NCBI RefSeq assembly: GCF_038006045.1
Contig: NZ_JBBOUK010000001.1
Span: 2,087,001-2,151,000 of the forward strand
DNA length: 64,000 nucleotides
Direction: 5' to 3'
DNA from: Exiguobacterium sp. FSL W8-0210
Lineage (GTDB): Bacteria > Bacillota > Bacilli > Exiguobacteriales > Exiguobacteriaceae
Below the pieces are notes generated by a model. That model was not told the DNA's origin. It saw only the letters and a program-made list of their open reading frames with translations, and made no database searches. How positions within the stretch are numbered: the stretch's first letter is position 1; every line of letters starts with the position of its first letter. Positions 47,538 through 59,992 of the stretch are shown here, in pieces. The position numbers and the translations under genes are program-made.

Positions 47538-49825
47538 GTCTTTTCCTCCTGCTTCGCCGCTTCTACCAAAGTATCAAAACGCTCTTTCAACTGAGCGAGT
47601 GACGAATAAATGTATTGTTGCTCGAGCTCTTGACGCGCTTCATGACGCTGGTACGTCGGAGCTTCCGTCAGATCTCGTTTTGCAGCATTTGGGTTTACAC
47701 CCGGCAGCCCGTCCTCCATTGTAACAAGAAAATCAAGTTCCGAGAATACCGAATGCATAAAGTTAATCGATCGTTTCGTCCATTTTCGCGATTTTGACAA
47801 ACGTACGAGACCAATTCGGAGCTCGTCGCGTGGACATTTCGCGAAATACTGGAAGTAATGCTTGAAGTCCTCCCGCGATGGAATCGTCTCAAAATAATAG
47901 CCCTCGTCCTTAAAGGCACAATAAATCCGCTCTGCCTGTTGGACGTATGGATGAAACGCAACTTCTTCTTCCGGTAGATCGAGGAAGACGATGTTTTGAC
48001 GAATCGGTCCGTTCAACGGACGTTCCGCGTACTTCTCCTTCACCTCATCAGTAAAGGCGACGAACGTCGTCGTCTCATGCGGTAAGGCGAATAGTTCGCT
48101 CAGCGGCCGCTTACCGCCGCGGTAATCGAACACTTGGACATCTTCGACGGCGACGTCTTGAATCATCAATTGTGGTTTACGGAACCCATTCCATTCATTG
48201 ATGTTCAGACTACCCATCAAGTGAATCTCCGATAAGGTCGAGACTTCATCGACAAGGTCGCCGAAGCCGAAGCCGATCGCATCGAGTTCCTTCCCGTCGC
48301 CTGATAGTAGTGCTTTAACATGCGTCAAGTCACGACCAATCCGTTTCATGTCACGGATCTTCGCTTGCTCGATGACGATCCGCGGCGCGGGATTTCCCAT
48401 CCCGAACGGTGCCAATCGCTGAATATCTTCAATCAACTGGATCGAGACATCACTGACCTGTAGACGTAGATCGACATCGATTGTCGCGATGAAGGCATCG
48501 TCTGGCAACGTACTGGCTTGTTCATTCAAACGTTGACGTAACGCCTCGACGTCATCGGAAGAGAGCGTCATACCGGCAGCAGCGGGATGTCCACCGAAAT
48601 GCGGCAAGATGTCTTCACATTTCGTCAGTTCAGCGAAGAGATCAAAGGCTGGGATTGAACGTCCAGAACCCTTCGCTGTTCCTTTTTCAGCATCATGACA
48701 CAGCATGATGACGGGACGGTGATATTTTTCAACGAGTCGCGAGGCGACAATCCCGACGACACCTGGATTCCAGTCTGCCGCATCGACGACGAGCACGCGG
48801 TCCTCTGTAAAACGTTCTTCGACAAGTGCCGTTGCTTCCTCTGCAATCTGTTTGACGATATCTTGACGTTGTTTATTTTGTTGGTCGAGTTGTTTCGCGA
48901 GATGAAGTGCCTCATCCTTACTTTCCGCTAGTAACATCTCGAGCGCTGGCATCGCTGAATCAAGACGACCTGCCGCATTGATCCGCGGACCGAATGCAAA
49001 TCCGACTGATTCTTCCGTCAGTTCGTCTTCCGTCAAACTACAAACGTCCCGTAACGCAAGGATACCTGGACGTTCACTTGCGTTTAGCGCCTCGATTCCA
49101 CGAATCGCAAGCAAGCGGTTTTCGCCGACGAGCGGGACAAGATCGGCAATCGTTCCGAGCACGGCAAGATCGAGTAATTCGACTGGTTCACGATCAAGGA
49201 GAGCATGTGCGACTTTAAAGGCGACGCCTGCCCCAGCAAGTTTTGAGAACGGATAGTCTGGATCGACACCTGGATGGATCAAGGCAAAGGCATCGGGTAA
49301 CGTTTCTTTGGCTTCGTGGTGATCGGTGATGATTAAATCGACCCCGAGTTCCTTCAGGACATCTGCTTCGTGGATACCGGAAATCCCACAGTCGACAGTG
49401 ATGACGAGACTAAACCCTTCTTCCGCTGCCCAGCGAAATGCGGCTTCATTCGGTCCATAGCCTTCCGTGAATCGGTTTGGGATATAACACTCTGCCATCC
49501 CTCCGATTTCAATCAAGGCATGCCAGAGAATCGCAGCGGAACTCACACCATCGACGTCATAATCACCGTAAATTAAAATCATCTCACCTTCGTTGACGGC
49601 ACGTTGAATCCGTTCGACGACTTTCGGCATGTCTTTAAAAGCAAATGGATCGTGGAATGCCATCTGATCGGTTTCTAGAAAATCACGGGCTGCTTCACGT
49701 GTCGTGAATCCCCGTTGGACAAGTAGTTGTGCGACGTGCGATGAGATTGTGCCATCCGCCGTCAATTGTTCGATCTGTTCTGAATCGATGACTTTATCAA
49801 GCCATGTTTTTTTAGCATGGTACAT
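47516..49825 (-). CDS. recJ: single-stranded-DNA exonuclease RecJ
   Basis: 769 residues from the ATG at 49825 (GGAGGG upstream); nine earlier in-frame codons are not needed. DHH/DHHA1 phosphoesterase: [42 protein letters not shown], then [11 protein letters not shown] in the DHHA1 domain, an OB fold, and a C-terminal Firmicute-type extension. It degrades ssDNA 5'-3' in RecF-pathway and mismatch repair. Confidence 0.96.
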   Translation of the reverse strand: MYHAKKTWLDKVIDSEQIEQLTADGTISSHVAQLLVQRGFTTREAARDFLETDQMAFHDPFAFKDMPKVVERIQRAVNEGEMILIYGDYDVDGVSSAAILWHALIEIGGMAECYIPNRFTEGYGPNEAAFRWAAEEGFSLVITVDCGISGIHEADVLKELGVDLIITDHHEAKETLPDAFALIHPGVDPDYPFSKLAGAGVAFKVAHALLDREPVELLDLAVLGTIADLVPLVGENRLLAIRGIEALNASERPGILALRDVCSLTEDELTEESVGFAFGPRINAAGRLDSAMPALEMLLAESKDEALHLAKQLDQQNKQRQDIVKQIAEEATALVEERFTEDRVLVVDAADWNPGVVGIVASRLVEKYHRPVIMLCHDAEKGTAKGSGRSIPAFDLFAELTKCEDILPHFGGHPAAAGMTLSSDDVEALRQRLNEQASTLPDDAFIATIDVDLRLQVSDVSIQLIEDIQRLAPFGMGNPAPRIVIEQAKIRDMKRIGRDLTHVKALLSGDGKELDAIGFGFGDLVDEVSTLSEIHLMGSLNINEWNGFRKPQLMIQDVAVEDVQVFDYRGGKRPLSELFALPHETTTFVAFTDEVKEKYAERPLNGPIRQNIVFLDLPEEEVAFHPYVQQAERIYCAFKDEGYYFETIPSREDFKHYFQYFAKCPRDELRIGLVRLSKSRKWTKRSINFMHSVFSELDFLVTMEDGLPGVNPNAAKRDLTEAPTYQRHEARQELEQQYIYSSLAQLKERFDTLVEAAKQEEKTWSSNSI

Positions 49826-49863
49826 CTCAAACCCTCCAATCAACTTCCCCATTATAATAGAAA

Positions 49864-49891
49864 ATCCGCACCAGCGATAGCTGATGCGGAT
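49864..49891 (-). terminator. terminator of secD-secF
   Basis: ATCCGCA-CAGC/GCTG-TGCGGAT stem; minus-strand tail TTTTCTATTA. It separates secF from recJ. Confidence 0.85.
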
Positions 49892-49897
49892 ACTCTT

Positions 49898-50815
49898 TTA
49901 AGAAGCGCGTTTTGTCCGACCAAGTGTCCGACCTTTCATGACGAGCCAGAGCTGAGCAGCGATGAAGATCGAAGAATACATCCCCATGATCAACCCGACA
50001 AGCAGGGCAAGACTGAATCCACGGATCGCTTCGCTACCGAAGATGTAGAGCGCTGCTGCCGTCATGATGACCGTCACGACGGTATTGATCGAGCGAATGA
50101 TCGTCTGTTGAATCGATTCATTGACGATATGCGCCAACTCATCGAATGAGACTTTCCGTCCGCCCTTTTCAGCAAGTCCGAGATTTTCTCGTACCCTGTC
50201 GAAGGTAACGATCGTATCGTTGACGGAATACCCAATGATCGTCAAGATGGCTGCGATGAAGTACAGATTGACCTCGATCTGGAACAGCGAGAAGAAGGCG
50301 ACAATCATCAATGCATCGTGCAATAGTGCAAGCACTGTCGCAATCCCGTATAACGGTTGGAATCGGAACGAGACATAGATGACGATCCCAAGTGACGCGA
50401 GTAAGACGGCATAAATCGCGTTACGCGCGATTTCTTGACCAACTTGTGCCGAAACCGTCGAGATACTCGGTTCTTTCTTATATTCCGTTTCAATCGTTTG
50501 TTTCATTTTAGAGATTTGATTTTGGCTGAATTCCCCAACGAACGTGACGTTCGCTAGTTTTCCACCTTGAGCAAATTGGATGCCATCGATTTCCGCAGCA
50601 TCAATGCCTGACTCTTCAATGACAGAGCGGACATCGGCTTCCTTGATTTGATTCTCAGAAGAAATCTCGACGCGTGTACCTTGCGTGAAGTCGATCCCGA
50701 GGTTCAGACCACGGAACGACAACAAAAGGACCGACACGATGACAAGCGCAATCGTGATTGCGAAATAGATTTTACGATGTTTGACGTAATCGAATTTCGT
50801 AGGATTAAAGCTCAC
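49898..50815 (-). CDS. secF: protein translocase subunit SecF
   Basis: 305 residues from the GTG at 50815, placed about 9 bases after AAAGGAG; a GTG nine bases upstream is too close. Six membrane helices are predicted, with the SecF signature LLSFRGLNLGIDFTQGTRVEI near the start and TIIGYSVNDTIVTFDRVRENL in the membrane core. With SecD it uses the proton-motive force to assist SecYEG export. It overlaps the secD 3' end by 11 bases. In B. subtilis SecD and SecF are one fused protein; here they are two. Confidence 0.94.
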   Translation of the reverse strand: MSFNPTKFDYVKHRKIYFAITIALVIVSVLLLSFRGLNLGIDFTQGTRVEISSENQIKEADVRSVIEESGIDAAEIDGIQFAQGGKLANVTFVGEFSQNQISKMKQTIETEYKKEPSISTVSAQVGQEIARNAIYAVLLASLGIVIYVSFRFQPLYGIATVLALLHDALMIVAFFSLFQIEVNLYFIAAILTIIGYSVNDTIVTFDRVRENLGLAEKGGRKVSFDELAHIVNESIQQTIIRSINTVVTVIMTAAALYIFGSEAIRGFSLALLVGLIMGMYSSIFIAAQLWLVMKGRTLGRTKRAS

Positions 50816-52109
50816 GGATTTCACTCTCCTTTACACCGAACCATGATTTCTTCTTATCGAACCATCGGCTACTGACAAGGAGTTGCATCAGGTAACGTGA
50901 GACAAAGACGTTCGTGACGAACGTGACGGCGATCGAAACCATCAACATGATGGCGAATCCTTTGACCGTACTTGTACCAAAGTAGTACAACACGCCAGCA
51001 GAGATTAACGTCGTCAAGTTGGCATCAAGAATCGTACCGAACGAACGACGGTTACCGGCTTTGAACGCGGACAAGACAGATTTACCACTTCGTAATTCAT
51101 CCTTGATCCGCTCAGCAGTGATGATGTTCGCATCGACCGCCATCCCGACTCCAAGAACGAGTGCCGCAATCCCCGGTAATGTGAGGACAGCATTGATCCC
51201 GTTAAAGAAGATCATGACGAGATAGATGTAGAACAGCAACGTAATAATCGAAACGAATCCAGAGACCCGGTAGAACAGTAGCATGAACAAGAAGACCGCA
51301 GCTACACCGATTGCTGAGGCGAAGAGCGTCTGATCAAGTGCATCCTGTCCAAAAGCAGCAGAGACCGACGTCGAGTAGATTTCCTCGAGTTTGACCGGCA
51401 GTGCTCCTGCGTTAAGGATTGAGGACAATTGTTTACCATACTCGGCATCGATATCGCCACCGGAAATGATTGCCTTATCCGAGTTGATTGGTTGAGTGAC
51501 CGATGCATCCGAAACGATTTTCGAATTCTTCTTTTGAATCTCTTTTTCGTACGTATCACCTTTTTCGTAATCGAGCCAGATGACAAGGCGGTTCGCCGGT
51601 GCTTGCATTTGTGAGACTTTTTGAGTTACTTCATAAAATTTCTGTTTTGACTTCATCGTCAATTCGACGAGTGGTTCATTCGTATTCGGATCATATCCGA
51701 CTTTTGCTCCTTTAGCTTTTAAGTCTGAACCGTCAAGCAACAACTTATCGTTGATGTCACGGAATGACAATTGTGCTGTCGAAGATAGGATTTGACGCGC
51801 TTCCGTCTGATCCTTGACGCCAGCAAGTTGAACACGAATCCGGTTGTTACCTTCGATCCGAATATCCGGTTCAGAGACACCGAGAACGTTGACACGGTTC
51901 TCAATTGCCGTCAATGTGGCACTCATCGCATTTTGGTCGATGACGTCTCCTTCTTTCAGTGGTTGTACTTCATACAAGACTTCGAAGCCACCTTTAAGGT
52001 CAAGGCCAAGCTTCGTATCCTTCAGCAACCATGACGATGTCGTACCGATCAGCACGAGCAACGCGATGACGACGATGAAGAATGTGGCAAGTTTCCCTTT
52101 CTTGATCAT
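50805..52109 (-). CDS. secD: protein translocase subunit SecD
   Basis: 434 residues. The N-terminal helix is followed by LGLDLKGGFEVLYEV (D1 motif), an extracytoplasmic P1 domain, then the membrane core with LGVGMAVDANIITAERIKDELRSGKS. It is a short Gram-positive form, well below the E. coli length. It partners with SecF encoded next. AAAGGA precedes the ATG. The yajC terminator lies upstream, so a separate promoter is expected in 52110-52218, but I could not identify it with confidence. Confidence 0.95.
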   Translation of the reverse strand: MIKKGKLATFFIVVIALLVLIGTTSSWLLKDTKLGLDLKGGFEVLYEVQPLKEGDVIDQNAMSATLTAIENRVNVLGVSEPDIRIEGNNRIRVQLAGVKDQTEARQILSSTAQLSFRDINDKLLLDGSDLKAKGAKVGYDPNTNEPLVELTMKSKQKFYEVTQKVSQMQAPANRLVIWLDYEKGDTYEKEIQKKNSKIVSDASVTQPINSDKAIISGGDIDAEYGKQLSSILNAGALPVKLEEIYSTSVSAAFGQDALDQTLFASAIGVAAVFLFMLLFYRVSGFVSIITLLFYIYLVMIFFNGINAVLTLPGIAALVLGVGMAVDANIITAERIKDELRSGKSVLSAFKAGNRRSFGTILDANLTTLISAGVLYYFGTSTVKGFAIMLMVSIAVTFVTNVFVSRYLMQLLVSSRWFDKKKSWFGVKESEIREL

Positions 52110-52221
52110 GCTACATTGTCCTTTCTCTAGTTCCCAGTATATTTTCAGACAACTTTGTTCTCCTACCCTAGCTTACAAAAGAAATGGTAATCTTAGCAAA
52201 CGTTTTTCTCATATATAAACA

Positions 52222-52256
52222 GAAAAGACGCTCCGGAATCCGGAAAGCGTCTTTTC
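52222..52256 (-). terminator. terminator of yajC (ruvAB-queA-tgt-yajC)
   Basis: GAAAAGACGCT/AGCGTCTTTTC stem just after the yajC stop with an internal TCCGG/CCGGA pairing. Confidence 0.85.
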
Positions 52257-52262
52257 AATGCC

Positions 52263-52556
52263 TTATTCGACCGTTTCGTCGCCCATGACAGTCGTTGATT
52301 TTTTCGTCACTTCTGCCACAGCACTTCGGTTGAATGTCAATTGTGCGTTTCCTGACTTCAATGTCACCGTCGTGTCGTCCACTTTTTGGACAACCCCGTG
52401 AAGACCGCCGATCGTTACGATCGAATCGCCGCGTGAGAGTTCATTTTGCATCTGACGCACTTGCTTCTGGCGTTTGTTCTGTGGACGGATCAACAAGAAA
52501 TAGAACACCACGAAGATCAAGATCATCGGGAGGAATGTCAATAATTGTTGCATCAT
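52263..52556 (-). CDS. yajC: preprotein translocase subunit YajC
   Basis: 97 residues. One N-terminal helix (about residues 4-22, LLTFLPMILIFVVFYFLLI) is followed by the YajC signature RPQNKRQKQVRQMQNEL and GDSIVTIGGLHGVVQKV. It is an accessory of the SecDF translocon. AAAGGAG precedes the ATG. It is the last gene of the ruvA-ruvB-queA-tgt-yajC series. Confidence 0.94.
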   Translation of the reverse strand: MMQQLLTFLPMILIFVVFYFLLIRPQNKRQKQVRQMQNELSRGDSIVTIGGLHGVVQKVDDTTVTLKSGNAQLTFNRSAVAEVTKKSTTVMGDETVE

Positions 52557-52625
52557 ATTCAGCTCCTTTTATCATTCAAATCACGTTCATTATACCGTGA
52601 AAGGATTGATTTGTCAGACGATTTG

Positions 52626-54811
<2,186 letters not shown>

Positions 54812-54815
54812 TGGT

Positions 54816-55811
54816 TCAATTTCCTTCTTTCAGTCCTAAATGTTGGCGGGCGAACGGTGTTAAGACGCGTCCGCGCGGAGTACGTTGTAAAAATCCTTGT
54901 TGCAGTAGATATGGTTCATATACATCCTCGATCGTCTGCGCATCTTCTCCGATTGTCGCTGCAATCGTCTCAAGACCGACCGGACCACCGGCAAACCGTT
55001 CTGCAAGCGATCGTAATAAACGATGGTCGACATCGTCGAGTCCGAGCGCATCGACATGCAAGCGATCAAGTGCACTTGTCGCAAGCGAGGCATCGATTTC
55101 GGTTTGATGGGCAACTTGAGCGAAGTCGCGGACACGCCGTAATAACCGGTTCGCGACACGTGGTGTTCCGCGTGAACGAAGGGCGATCGCTTCTGCTGCG
55201 AGACGATCCGCTTCGAATCCGAACAATCGTGACGTCCGGGTCACGATGGCAGACAACTCTGACATCGTATAATATTCAAGCTTCAGCGTCACTCCAAAAC
55301 GATCACGTAGCGGTGCCGACAGCATCCCGGCACGCGTCGTCGCACCAACGAGCGTAAACGGTGGTAAATCAATTCGGACGCTGCGGGCGAGTTCCCCTTG
55401 ACCGATGACGATATCGAGACAATAGTCTTCCATTGCCGGATATAGAATCTCTTCGATTGATCGACTCAACCGATGAATCTCATCGATGAACAGGACGTCT
55501 CCCGGCTCAAGTGATGAGAGAATTGCCGCTAGATCACCTGGTCGTTCGATCGCAGGACCGGCTGTCGTCTTGATGCCGACCCCCATCTCGTTTGCGATGA
55601 TCGTCGCAAGCGTCGTCTTCCCAAGACCCGGAGGACCGTAGAGAAGCACGTGATCGAGTGTTTCCTGACGAATTTTTGCCGCCTCGATGAAGACACTTAA
55701 GTTTCCTTTTGCTTTCTCCTGCCCGATATATTGTTCGAGCGTCTGAGGACGCAGACTCCACTCTTCTTGATCTTCCGCATGGGCGGATTCTGACAAAATG
55801 CGCTCTTCCAT
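54816..55811 (-). CDS. ruvB: Holliday junction branch migration helicase RuvB
   Basis: 331 residues. [22 protein letters not shown], Walker [13 protein letters not shown], Walker [13 protein letters not shown], sensor [18 protein letters not shown], and a C-terminal winged-helix DNA-binding domain. It forms the hexameric motor with RuvA. It starts four bases after ruvA. Confidence 0.97.
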   Translation of the reverse strand: MEERILSESAHAEDQEEWSLRPQTLEQYIGQEKAKGNLSVFIEAAKIRQETLDHVLLYGPPGLGKTTLATIIANEMGVGIKTTAGPAIERPGDLAAILSSLEPGDVLFIDEIHRLSRSIEEILYPAMEDYCLDIVIGQGELARSVRIDLPPFTLVGATTRAGMLSAPLRDRFGVTLKLEYYTMSELSAIVTRTSRLFGFEADRLAAEAIALRSRGTPRVANRLLRRVRDFAQVAHQTEIDASLATSALDRLHVDALGLDDVDHRLLRSLAERFAGGPVGLETIAATIGEDAQTIEDVYEPYLLQQGFLQRTPRGRVLTPFARQHLGLKEGN

Positions 55812-55815
55812 GTCC

Positions 55816-56409
55816 TCACCTCACATTCAATAACAACTGGAGTGCCCGTTTAACATATTGATCCGTTGACAGGACTTCTGCCTGCAACGCTTTTTTGACT
55901 TTTTCGACTTCTCGATCACTGTAACCGAGCGCCGTCAGAGCTTCACAGGCTTCGTTCAACTCAGCGTTACCTTGTGCGAACAAGCCTTCGCTCGGTACAT
56001 AGTCTGGCGCGAGCTCTGCTAACTTTCCTTTTAGATCGAGTGTCATTTGTTTTGCTGTCTTTTTGCCGACACCTGGGAACTTGACGAGATAACTTTCCTT
56101 TTCTTGTTCGATTGCTTCAACAAGCGCATCGACATTCCCTGATGCGACGATTGCAAGCGCTCCTTTTGGTCCGATCCCTGTCACACCGAGCAACTTCGTG
56201 AACAAGGCACGCTCACGCCGGGAACGGAATCCGAATAAGACTTCTTGGTCCTCACGGACATAGTGATACGTATATACGATGATCTGTTCGTCTCCGGTCC
56301 GATAAAAAAACGGGTTCGGTGCTACGATCTTGTAGCCAATCCCGCCAACTTCTACCGTCACGAATTCCGCACAGACATAAGCGACTTCGCCGCGTACGAA
56401 TTCTATCAA
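55816..56409 (-). CDS. ruvA: Holliday junction branch migration protein RuvA
   Basis: 197 residues from a TTG start (56407-56409) with GGGAG nine bases upstream. An OB-fold N-terminal domain and two helix-hairpin-helix motifs ([32 protein letters not shown]) come first; the C-terminal RuvB-binding domain follows ([22 protein letters not shown]). First gene of the ruvAB-queA-tgt-yajC series. Confidence 0.95.
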   Translation of the reverse strand: MIEFVRGEVAYVCAEFVTVEVGGIGYKIVAPNPFFYRTGDEQIIVYTYHYVREDQEVLFGFRSRRERALFTKLLGVTGIGPKGALAIVASGNVDALVEAIEQEKESYLVKFPGVGKKTAKQMTLDLKGKLAELAPDYVPSEGLFAQGNAELNEACEALTALGYSDREVEKVKKALQAEVLSTDQYVKRALQLLLNVR

Positions 56410-56446
56410 TGTGGAACGCTCCCATCCTTAAACAAACTCTCGTGTT

Positions 56447-56476
56447 ATTGTAGCATACATCTTCGTTTGGCTTCAA
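56447..56476 (-). promoter_or_regulatory. candidate promoter of ruvAB-queA-tgt-yajC
   Basis: Minus strand TTGAAG, 18 bases, TACAAT, with TGC directly before the -10 (extended motif), about 45 bases upstream of ruvA. Confidence 0.6.
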
Positions 56477-56496
56477 AGCGTTCTTCAGCAAAAATC

Positions 56497-56510
56497 AATA
56501 CATACGTTCG
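56497..56510. promoter_or_regulatory. possible LexA (SOS) site upstream of ruvA
   Basis: Minus strand CGAACGTATGTATT resembles the Bacillus SOS box CGAACRNRYGTTYS: the left half is perfect, the right half has two mismatches. It sits about 20 bases upstream of the -35 box. Confidence 0.3.
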
Positions 56511-56527
56511 CTCTCTCAATCAGAAGA

Positions 56528-56558
56528 CAAAAAGCGTGATCGTTTGCACGACCACGCT
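56528..56558 (-). terminator. terminator of nadBCA
   Basis: AGCGTG-TCGT/ACGA-CACGCT stem with one mismatch; minus-strand tail TTTTTG. It follows the nadA stop. Confidence 0.82.
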
Positions 56559-56571
56559 CTCACTCTCTATT

Positions 56572-57669
56572 TTACGAACGCTCAAGCATCCGTTCGAGCG
56601 CCAACACGGCATGCCGCGTCGTCTCTGCGTCGACTTTAATGACGTTGACCGGCTCACCTGCTTCGACTTGTTCGAGCGCCCACGCTAAATGCGGCAAGTC
56701 AATCCGGTTCATCGTCAGACACGGGCACATGAACGGATTGAGCGACACGATGTCGAGATCCGGATAAGTCGTCGCGAGTCGATTGACGAGGTTCATCTCT
56801 GTTCCGATCGCCCACTTCGTTCCAGGAGCAGCCTGTTCGATTTGTTGAATGATGTACGCCGTTGATCCGTTGAGATCTGACGCTGCTACGACTTCATGCG
56901 AACATTCCGGGTGAACGAGAATCTTTCGCTCCGGATCCGTCTTACGGAACTGTTCAATTTGACCGACTGTGAATTTCTCATGCACCGAGCAGTGCCCTTT
57001 CCATAAGATGACGCGGACGTCTTGGTCCTCCCCGTCAAAAACGAGTTCGTCGCGAATCGGATCCCAAATCGCCATCTGCTCTAACGGAATTCCGAGCGCA
57101 TGTGCCGTATTGCGACCGAGATGTTGATCCGGCAGGAAGAATAAGATGTCTCGTTCAGCAAGCGCCCACTCGACCATCTGGACAGCGTTCGATGACGTCA
57201 CCGTCGCCCCACCGTGACGACCGACGAATGCTTTGATCGCTGCCGTCGAATTGACATACGTCAACGGTAAAATCGACTCCCCGAATCGTTCCGTCAAGAT
57301 CGTAAAAGCACGCTCCGTTTGCGTATCATTTGCCATATCCGCCATCGAACAGCCAGCACGCATGTCAGGCAAAACGACCGTATGCGACGCATCGGTTAGC
57401 ATATCTGCCGTCTCTGCCATGAAGTGGACACCACAAAAGACTGTATATTCCGCTTCTGTCATCTGCTTCGCGACTTGCGCGAGCTGGAGCGAATCTCCCA
57501 TCGCATCCGCGAACTGGACGACTTCATCCTTTTGGTAGTGGTGGGCAGGTAAGAATAAGCGACTGCCCATCCGTTCTTTGACCCCTTCGATGATCGCGAT
57601 CAAGTCTGCTTCTGATTGCTGTAAGTATGACGCCGGAATTCCCTCGTGACGTAATAGATCAAATGACAT
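56572..57669 (-). CDS. nadA: quinolinate synthase
   Basis: 365 residues. The three Fe-S ligands are C107 (AGCSMAD), C227 (KGHCSVH) and C317 (MCPCLTM), offset by three from those remembered for B. subtilis NadA. It condenses iminoaspartate with dihydroxyacetone phosphate to quinolinate with an oxygen-sensitive 4Fe-4S cluster. It overlaps the nadC end by 11 bases, with GGAGG upstream. Cluster assembly is probably served by the nearby desulfurase. Confidence 0.96.
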   Translation of the reverse strand: MSFDLLRHEGIPASYLQQSEADLIAIIEGVKERMGSRLFLPAHHYQKDEVVQFADAMGDSLQLAQVAKQMTEAEYTVFCGVHFMAETADMLTDASHTVVLPDMRAGCSMADMANDTQTERAFTILTERFGESILPLTYVNSTAAIKAFVGRHGGATVTSSNAVQMVEWALAERDILFFLPDQHLGRNTAHALGIPLEQMAIWDPIRDELVFDGEDQDVRVILWKGHCSVHEKFTVGQIEQFRKTDPERKILVHPECSHEVVAASDLNGSTAYIIQQIEQAAPGTKWAIGTEMNLVNRLATTYPDLDIVSLNPFMCPCLTMNRIDLPHLAWALEQVEAGEPVNVIKVDAETTRHAVLALERMLERS

Positions 57670-58510
57670 CTTTTTTTCCTCCTTCGATTTTCATGCTGAT
57701 ATCGAGTGCTGTTGCTGAATGAGTAAGTGCTCCAAGTGAGATGACGTCTGCTCCGCTATCCGCGAAGTCCGATAATGTGTCTACCGTGATCCCACCGGAT
57801 AGTTCGATTGTGATATGCGGTGGAATCAATTGCCGGAGCTGTTTAATTTCTGCTGGCGTCCGATTATCGAGCATGATGATATCGACTTTTGCAGCCACTG
57901 CCTCCAGTACTTCCGCTTCCGTCTCGACTTCGACTTCGATTGGTGTCGTATGACCCGCGACACGTTTTGCTCGCGCCACCGCCTCTGTGATCGATCCCGC
58001 GACTGTGATGTGGTTATCCTTGATCATGACGGCGTCATCGAGACGTCCGCGATGACTATATCCACCCCCGACGCGAACGGCATGTTTTTCGAGCATTCGT
58101 AATCCAGGGGTCGTCTTGCGTGTATCCGTGATTCGGATTCGTCCTGCTGCTACCTCGACCGCTTGACGTGTCTTCGTCGCAATCCCGGATAAGCGTTGCA
58201 CTAGGTTCAAGGCGACCCGTTCTCCGCTTAAAATGTCCTGTAACGAACCAGACCACTCGGCAAGGAGTGTTCCTCGCGTGACGATCGTCCCTTCCGCTAC
58301 ATGAATCGTCACGTCGACTTGTAAGAGATGCGCCATCTCCTGAATGATGTCTACTCCGCAAAAGACACCGTCTTCCTTTGCTAAAAAACGACCGGTCCCG
58401 CGTTCTTGTCCCGTCAGACATCCTTCACTCGTGATATCCCACTGTCCGATATCCTCGATTAAAAATGCCTCCAGTTGTTGCCGTAACTGCCATTTGTTCA
58501 ACGTTCTCAT
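57659..58510 (-). CDS. nadC: nicotinate-nucleotide pyrophosphorylase (carboxylating)
   Basis: 283 residues. [12 protein letters not shown] start, [29 protein letters not shown] and the C-terminal [12 protein letters not shown] barrel strands are typical of NadC (quinolinate phosphoribosyltransferase). The ATG at 58510, with AGGAG just upstream, lies 86 bases inside nadB in another frame. This start is preferred because it gives the full-length family N-terminus. Confidence 0.94.
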   Translation of the reverse strand: MRTLNKWQLRQQLEAFLIEDIGQWDITSEGCLTGQERGTGRFLAKEDGVFCGVDIIQEMAHLLQVDVTIHVAEGTIVTRGTLLAEWSGSLQDILSGERVALNLVQRLSGIATKTRQAVEVAAGRIRITDTRKTTPGLRMLEKHAVRVGGGYSHRGRLDDAVMIKDNHITVAGSITEAVARAKRVAGHTTPIEVEVETEAEVLEAVAAKVDIIMLDNRTPAEIKQLRQLIPPHITIELSGGITVDTLSDFADSGADVISLGALTHSATALDISMKIEGGKKDVI

Positions 58511-59894
58511 CCTCTCCTGTCAATCGACTCCTTGCTCCTTCAAGCAACAGACATGCCGCTACGTGACGTAATCGATTTTCTTCCGCTTCCTGTCCGGATT
58601 CGTCTAACGTCCAGCGTTTTAACTCTTCTAAACTATCTTCTATTTGCTTAACATCCATTTCGACACCAATGACCTGCGATAGACGGTCTGTTACGGAACG
58701 AAGTGTTCCTGGACGTCGTTTCACTTGTTTTACTGCAAGTTTCGGTAACAACTTAAGCTGTTCTGCTACTGCTTTCCCCATGACGACACATTCAAGGAGC
58801 GAGTTCGACGCCAGACGATTTCGACCGTGTAGTCCAATCGATGCTGTCTCGCCGACCGCGTAAAGTCCTTCGACATGCGTCTGCCCCGTCAGATCCGTTT
58901 CGATCCCGCCCATTAAGAAATGGATGCCTGGTGCGATTTCAACGAGATCCGGATTTATGTTCAGTTTTTCACATTTTTCGACAAACGTTGGAAACCGTTT
59001 TGTCCGATCGATGACGTTTGACGTATCGAGATAGACTGGTTCACGTTTTCGCACCTCATGGATTCGTTTTGCGACTTCATCTCGCGCCGCTAAATCTTGC
59101 ATCGGATGATCCGCCATAATCCGGTCGCCATTTTTCGTTACAAGCGTCGCTCCTGCACCTCGCAATGCTTCCGTGATCAAACCTTCCGAACGACCTGCAT
59201 GAACGAGTACCGTCGGATGGTGCTGAATATAACCGAGATCACGAATCGTCGCCCCCGCTTCAAAGGCGAGCGCAATCCCGTCTCCTTGAATCGATGGATC
59301 ATTCGTCGACGCCGCGAATAATCCACCCACTCCACCGGTCGCGAGAATCGTTGCGCGCGCCACAATCTCGATCGGCTCTCCATGGCTATATCCGACTGCA
59401 CCTACTACCTGCCCATTTACTTGAATCAACTCTGTGATACGCGTCTGCTCGAGAATCGGAAATGGTACCCGCGGCATCAACGTCTCCATGATCCGTTTAC
59501 CAGTCTCGTCGCCGCCACAGTGATAAATCCGAGGCAAACGATGTGCTCCTTCACGACCGAGCAAAAACTCTCCTTCGGACTGATCGAATGGAACGCCTTG
59601 TCGTAACAAAAATTCCATCGCCTCGGTTCCCGATCGGGTGACGTAATCGACGACGGACGGATTGATATGCCCTTTTGCTGCTTGGCACGTATCTTCAAAG
59701 TGACCACGATGATTGACTTCTGCATAAGCGGAAGCAATCCCACCTTGTGCTCGGACGGAATTCGTCTCAAACCGCGAACCTTTCGAGACGAGTAATGCGT
59801 CCATCCCTGATGGAAGATGCAGGGCGACTGAAATTGCGGCAAGTCCTGTTCCAATGATCAACACATCCGTCTCAAGCCGTTTATGTAAAGACAT
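58425..59894 (-). CDS. nadB: L-aspartate oxidase
   Basis: 489 residues, slightly short for the family. FAD-binding TDVLIIGTGLAAISVALHL at 9-27, ARATILATGGVGGLFAASTNDP, and the active-site HGRNRLASNSLLECVVMG are present. The C-terminal helical domain is retained but ends early, overlapping nadC by 86 bases. It oxidises aspartate to iminoaspartate for NadA. First gene of nadBCA, divergent from nifS. Confidence 0.94.
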   Translation of the reverse strand: MSLHKRLETDVLIIGTGLAAISVALHLPSGMDALLVSKGSRFETNSVRAQGGIASAYAEVNHRGHFEDTCQAAKGHINPSVVDYVTRSGTEAMEFLLRQGVPFDQSEGEFLLGREGAHRLPRIYHCGGDETGKRIMETLMPRVPFPILEQTRITELIQVNGQVVGAVGYSHGEPIEIVARATILATGGVGGLFAASTNDPSIQGDGIALAFEAGATIRDLGYIQHHPTVLVHAGRSEGLITEALRGAGATLVTKNGDRIMADHPMQDLAARDEVAKRIHEVRKREPVYLDTSNVIDRTKRFPTFVEKCEKLNINPDLVEIAPGIHFLMGGIETDLTGQTHVEGLYAVGETASIGLHGRNRLASNSLLECVVMGKAVAEQLKLLPKLAVKQVKRRPGTLRSVTDRLSQVIGVEMDVKQIEDSLEELKRWTLDESGQEAEENRLRHVAACLLLEGARSRLTGEDENVEQMAVTATTGGIFNRGYRTVGYHE

Positions 59895-59992
59895 ATGTTT
59901 TACACCTCTATATCTAAATGTTTACTATTGACTTGACAATAAGTTTGGCATACTTTTAGCTGAGTGACAAGACGAAAGGACAGGATTTTTTC
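59895..59992. promoter_or_regulatory. divergent nadB/nifS promoter region, probable NiaR target
   Basis: The 98-base gap holds, on the minus strand, TTGTCA-N17-TAGATA towards nadB. On the plus strand there are TTGACT or TTGACA boxes followed by CATACTTT towards nifS. The two promoters overlap around TTGACTTGACAA. NiaR, encoded downstream of nifS, represses these genes in B. subtilis when niacin is present. I could not assign its exact operator. Confidence 0.5.
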
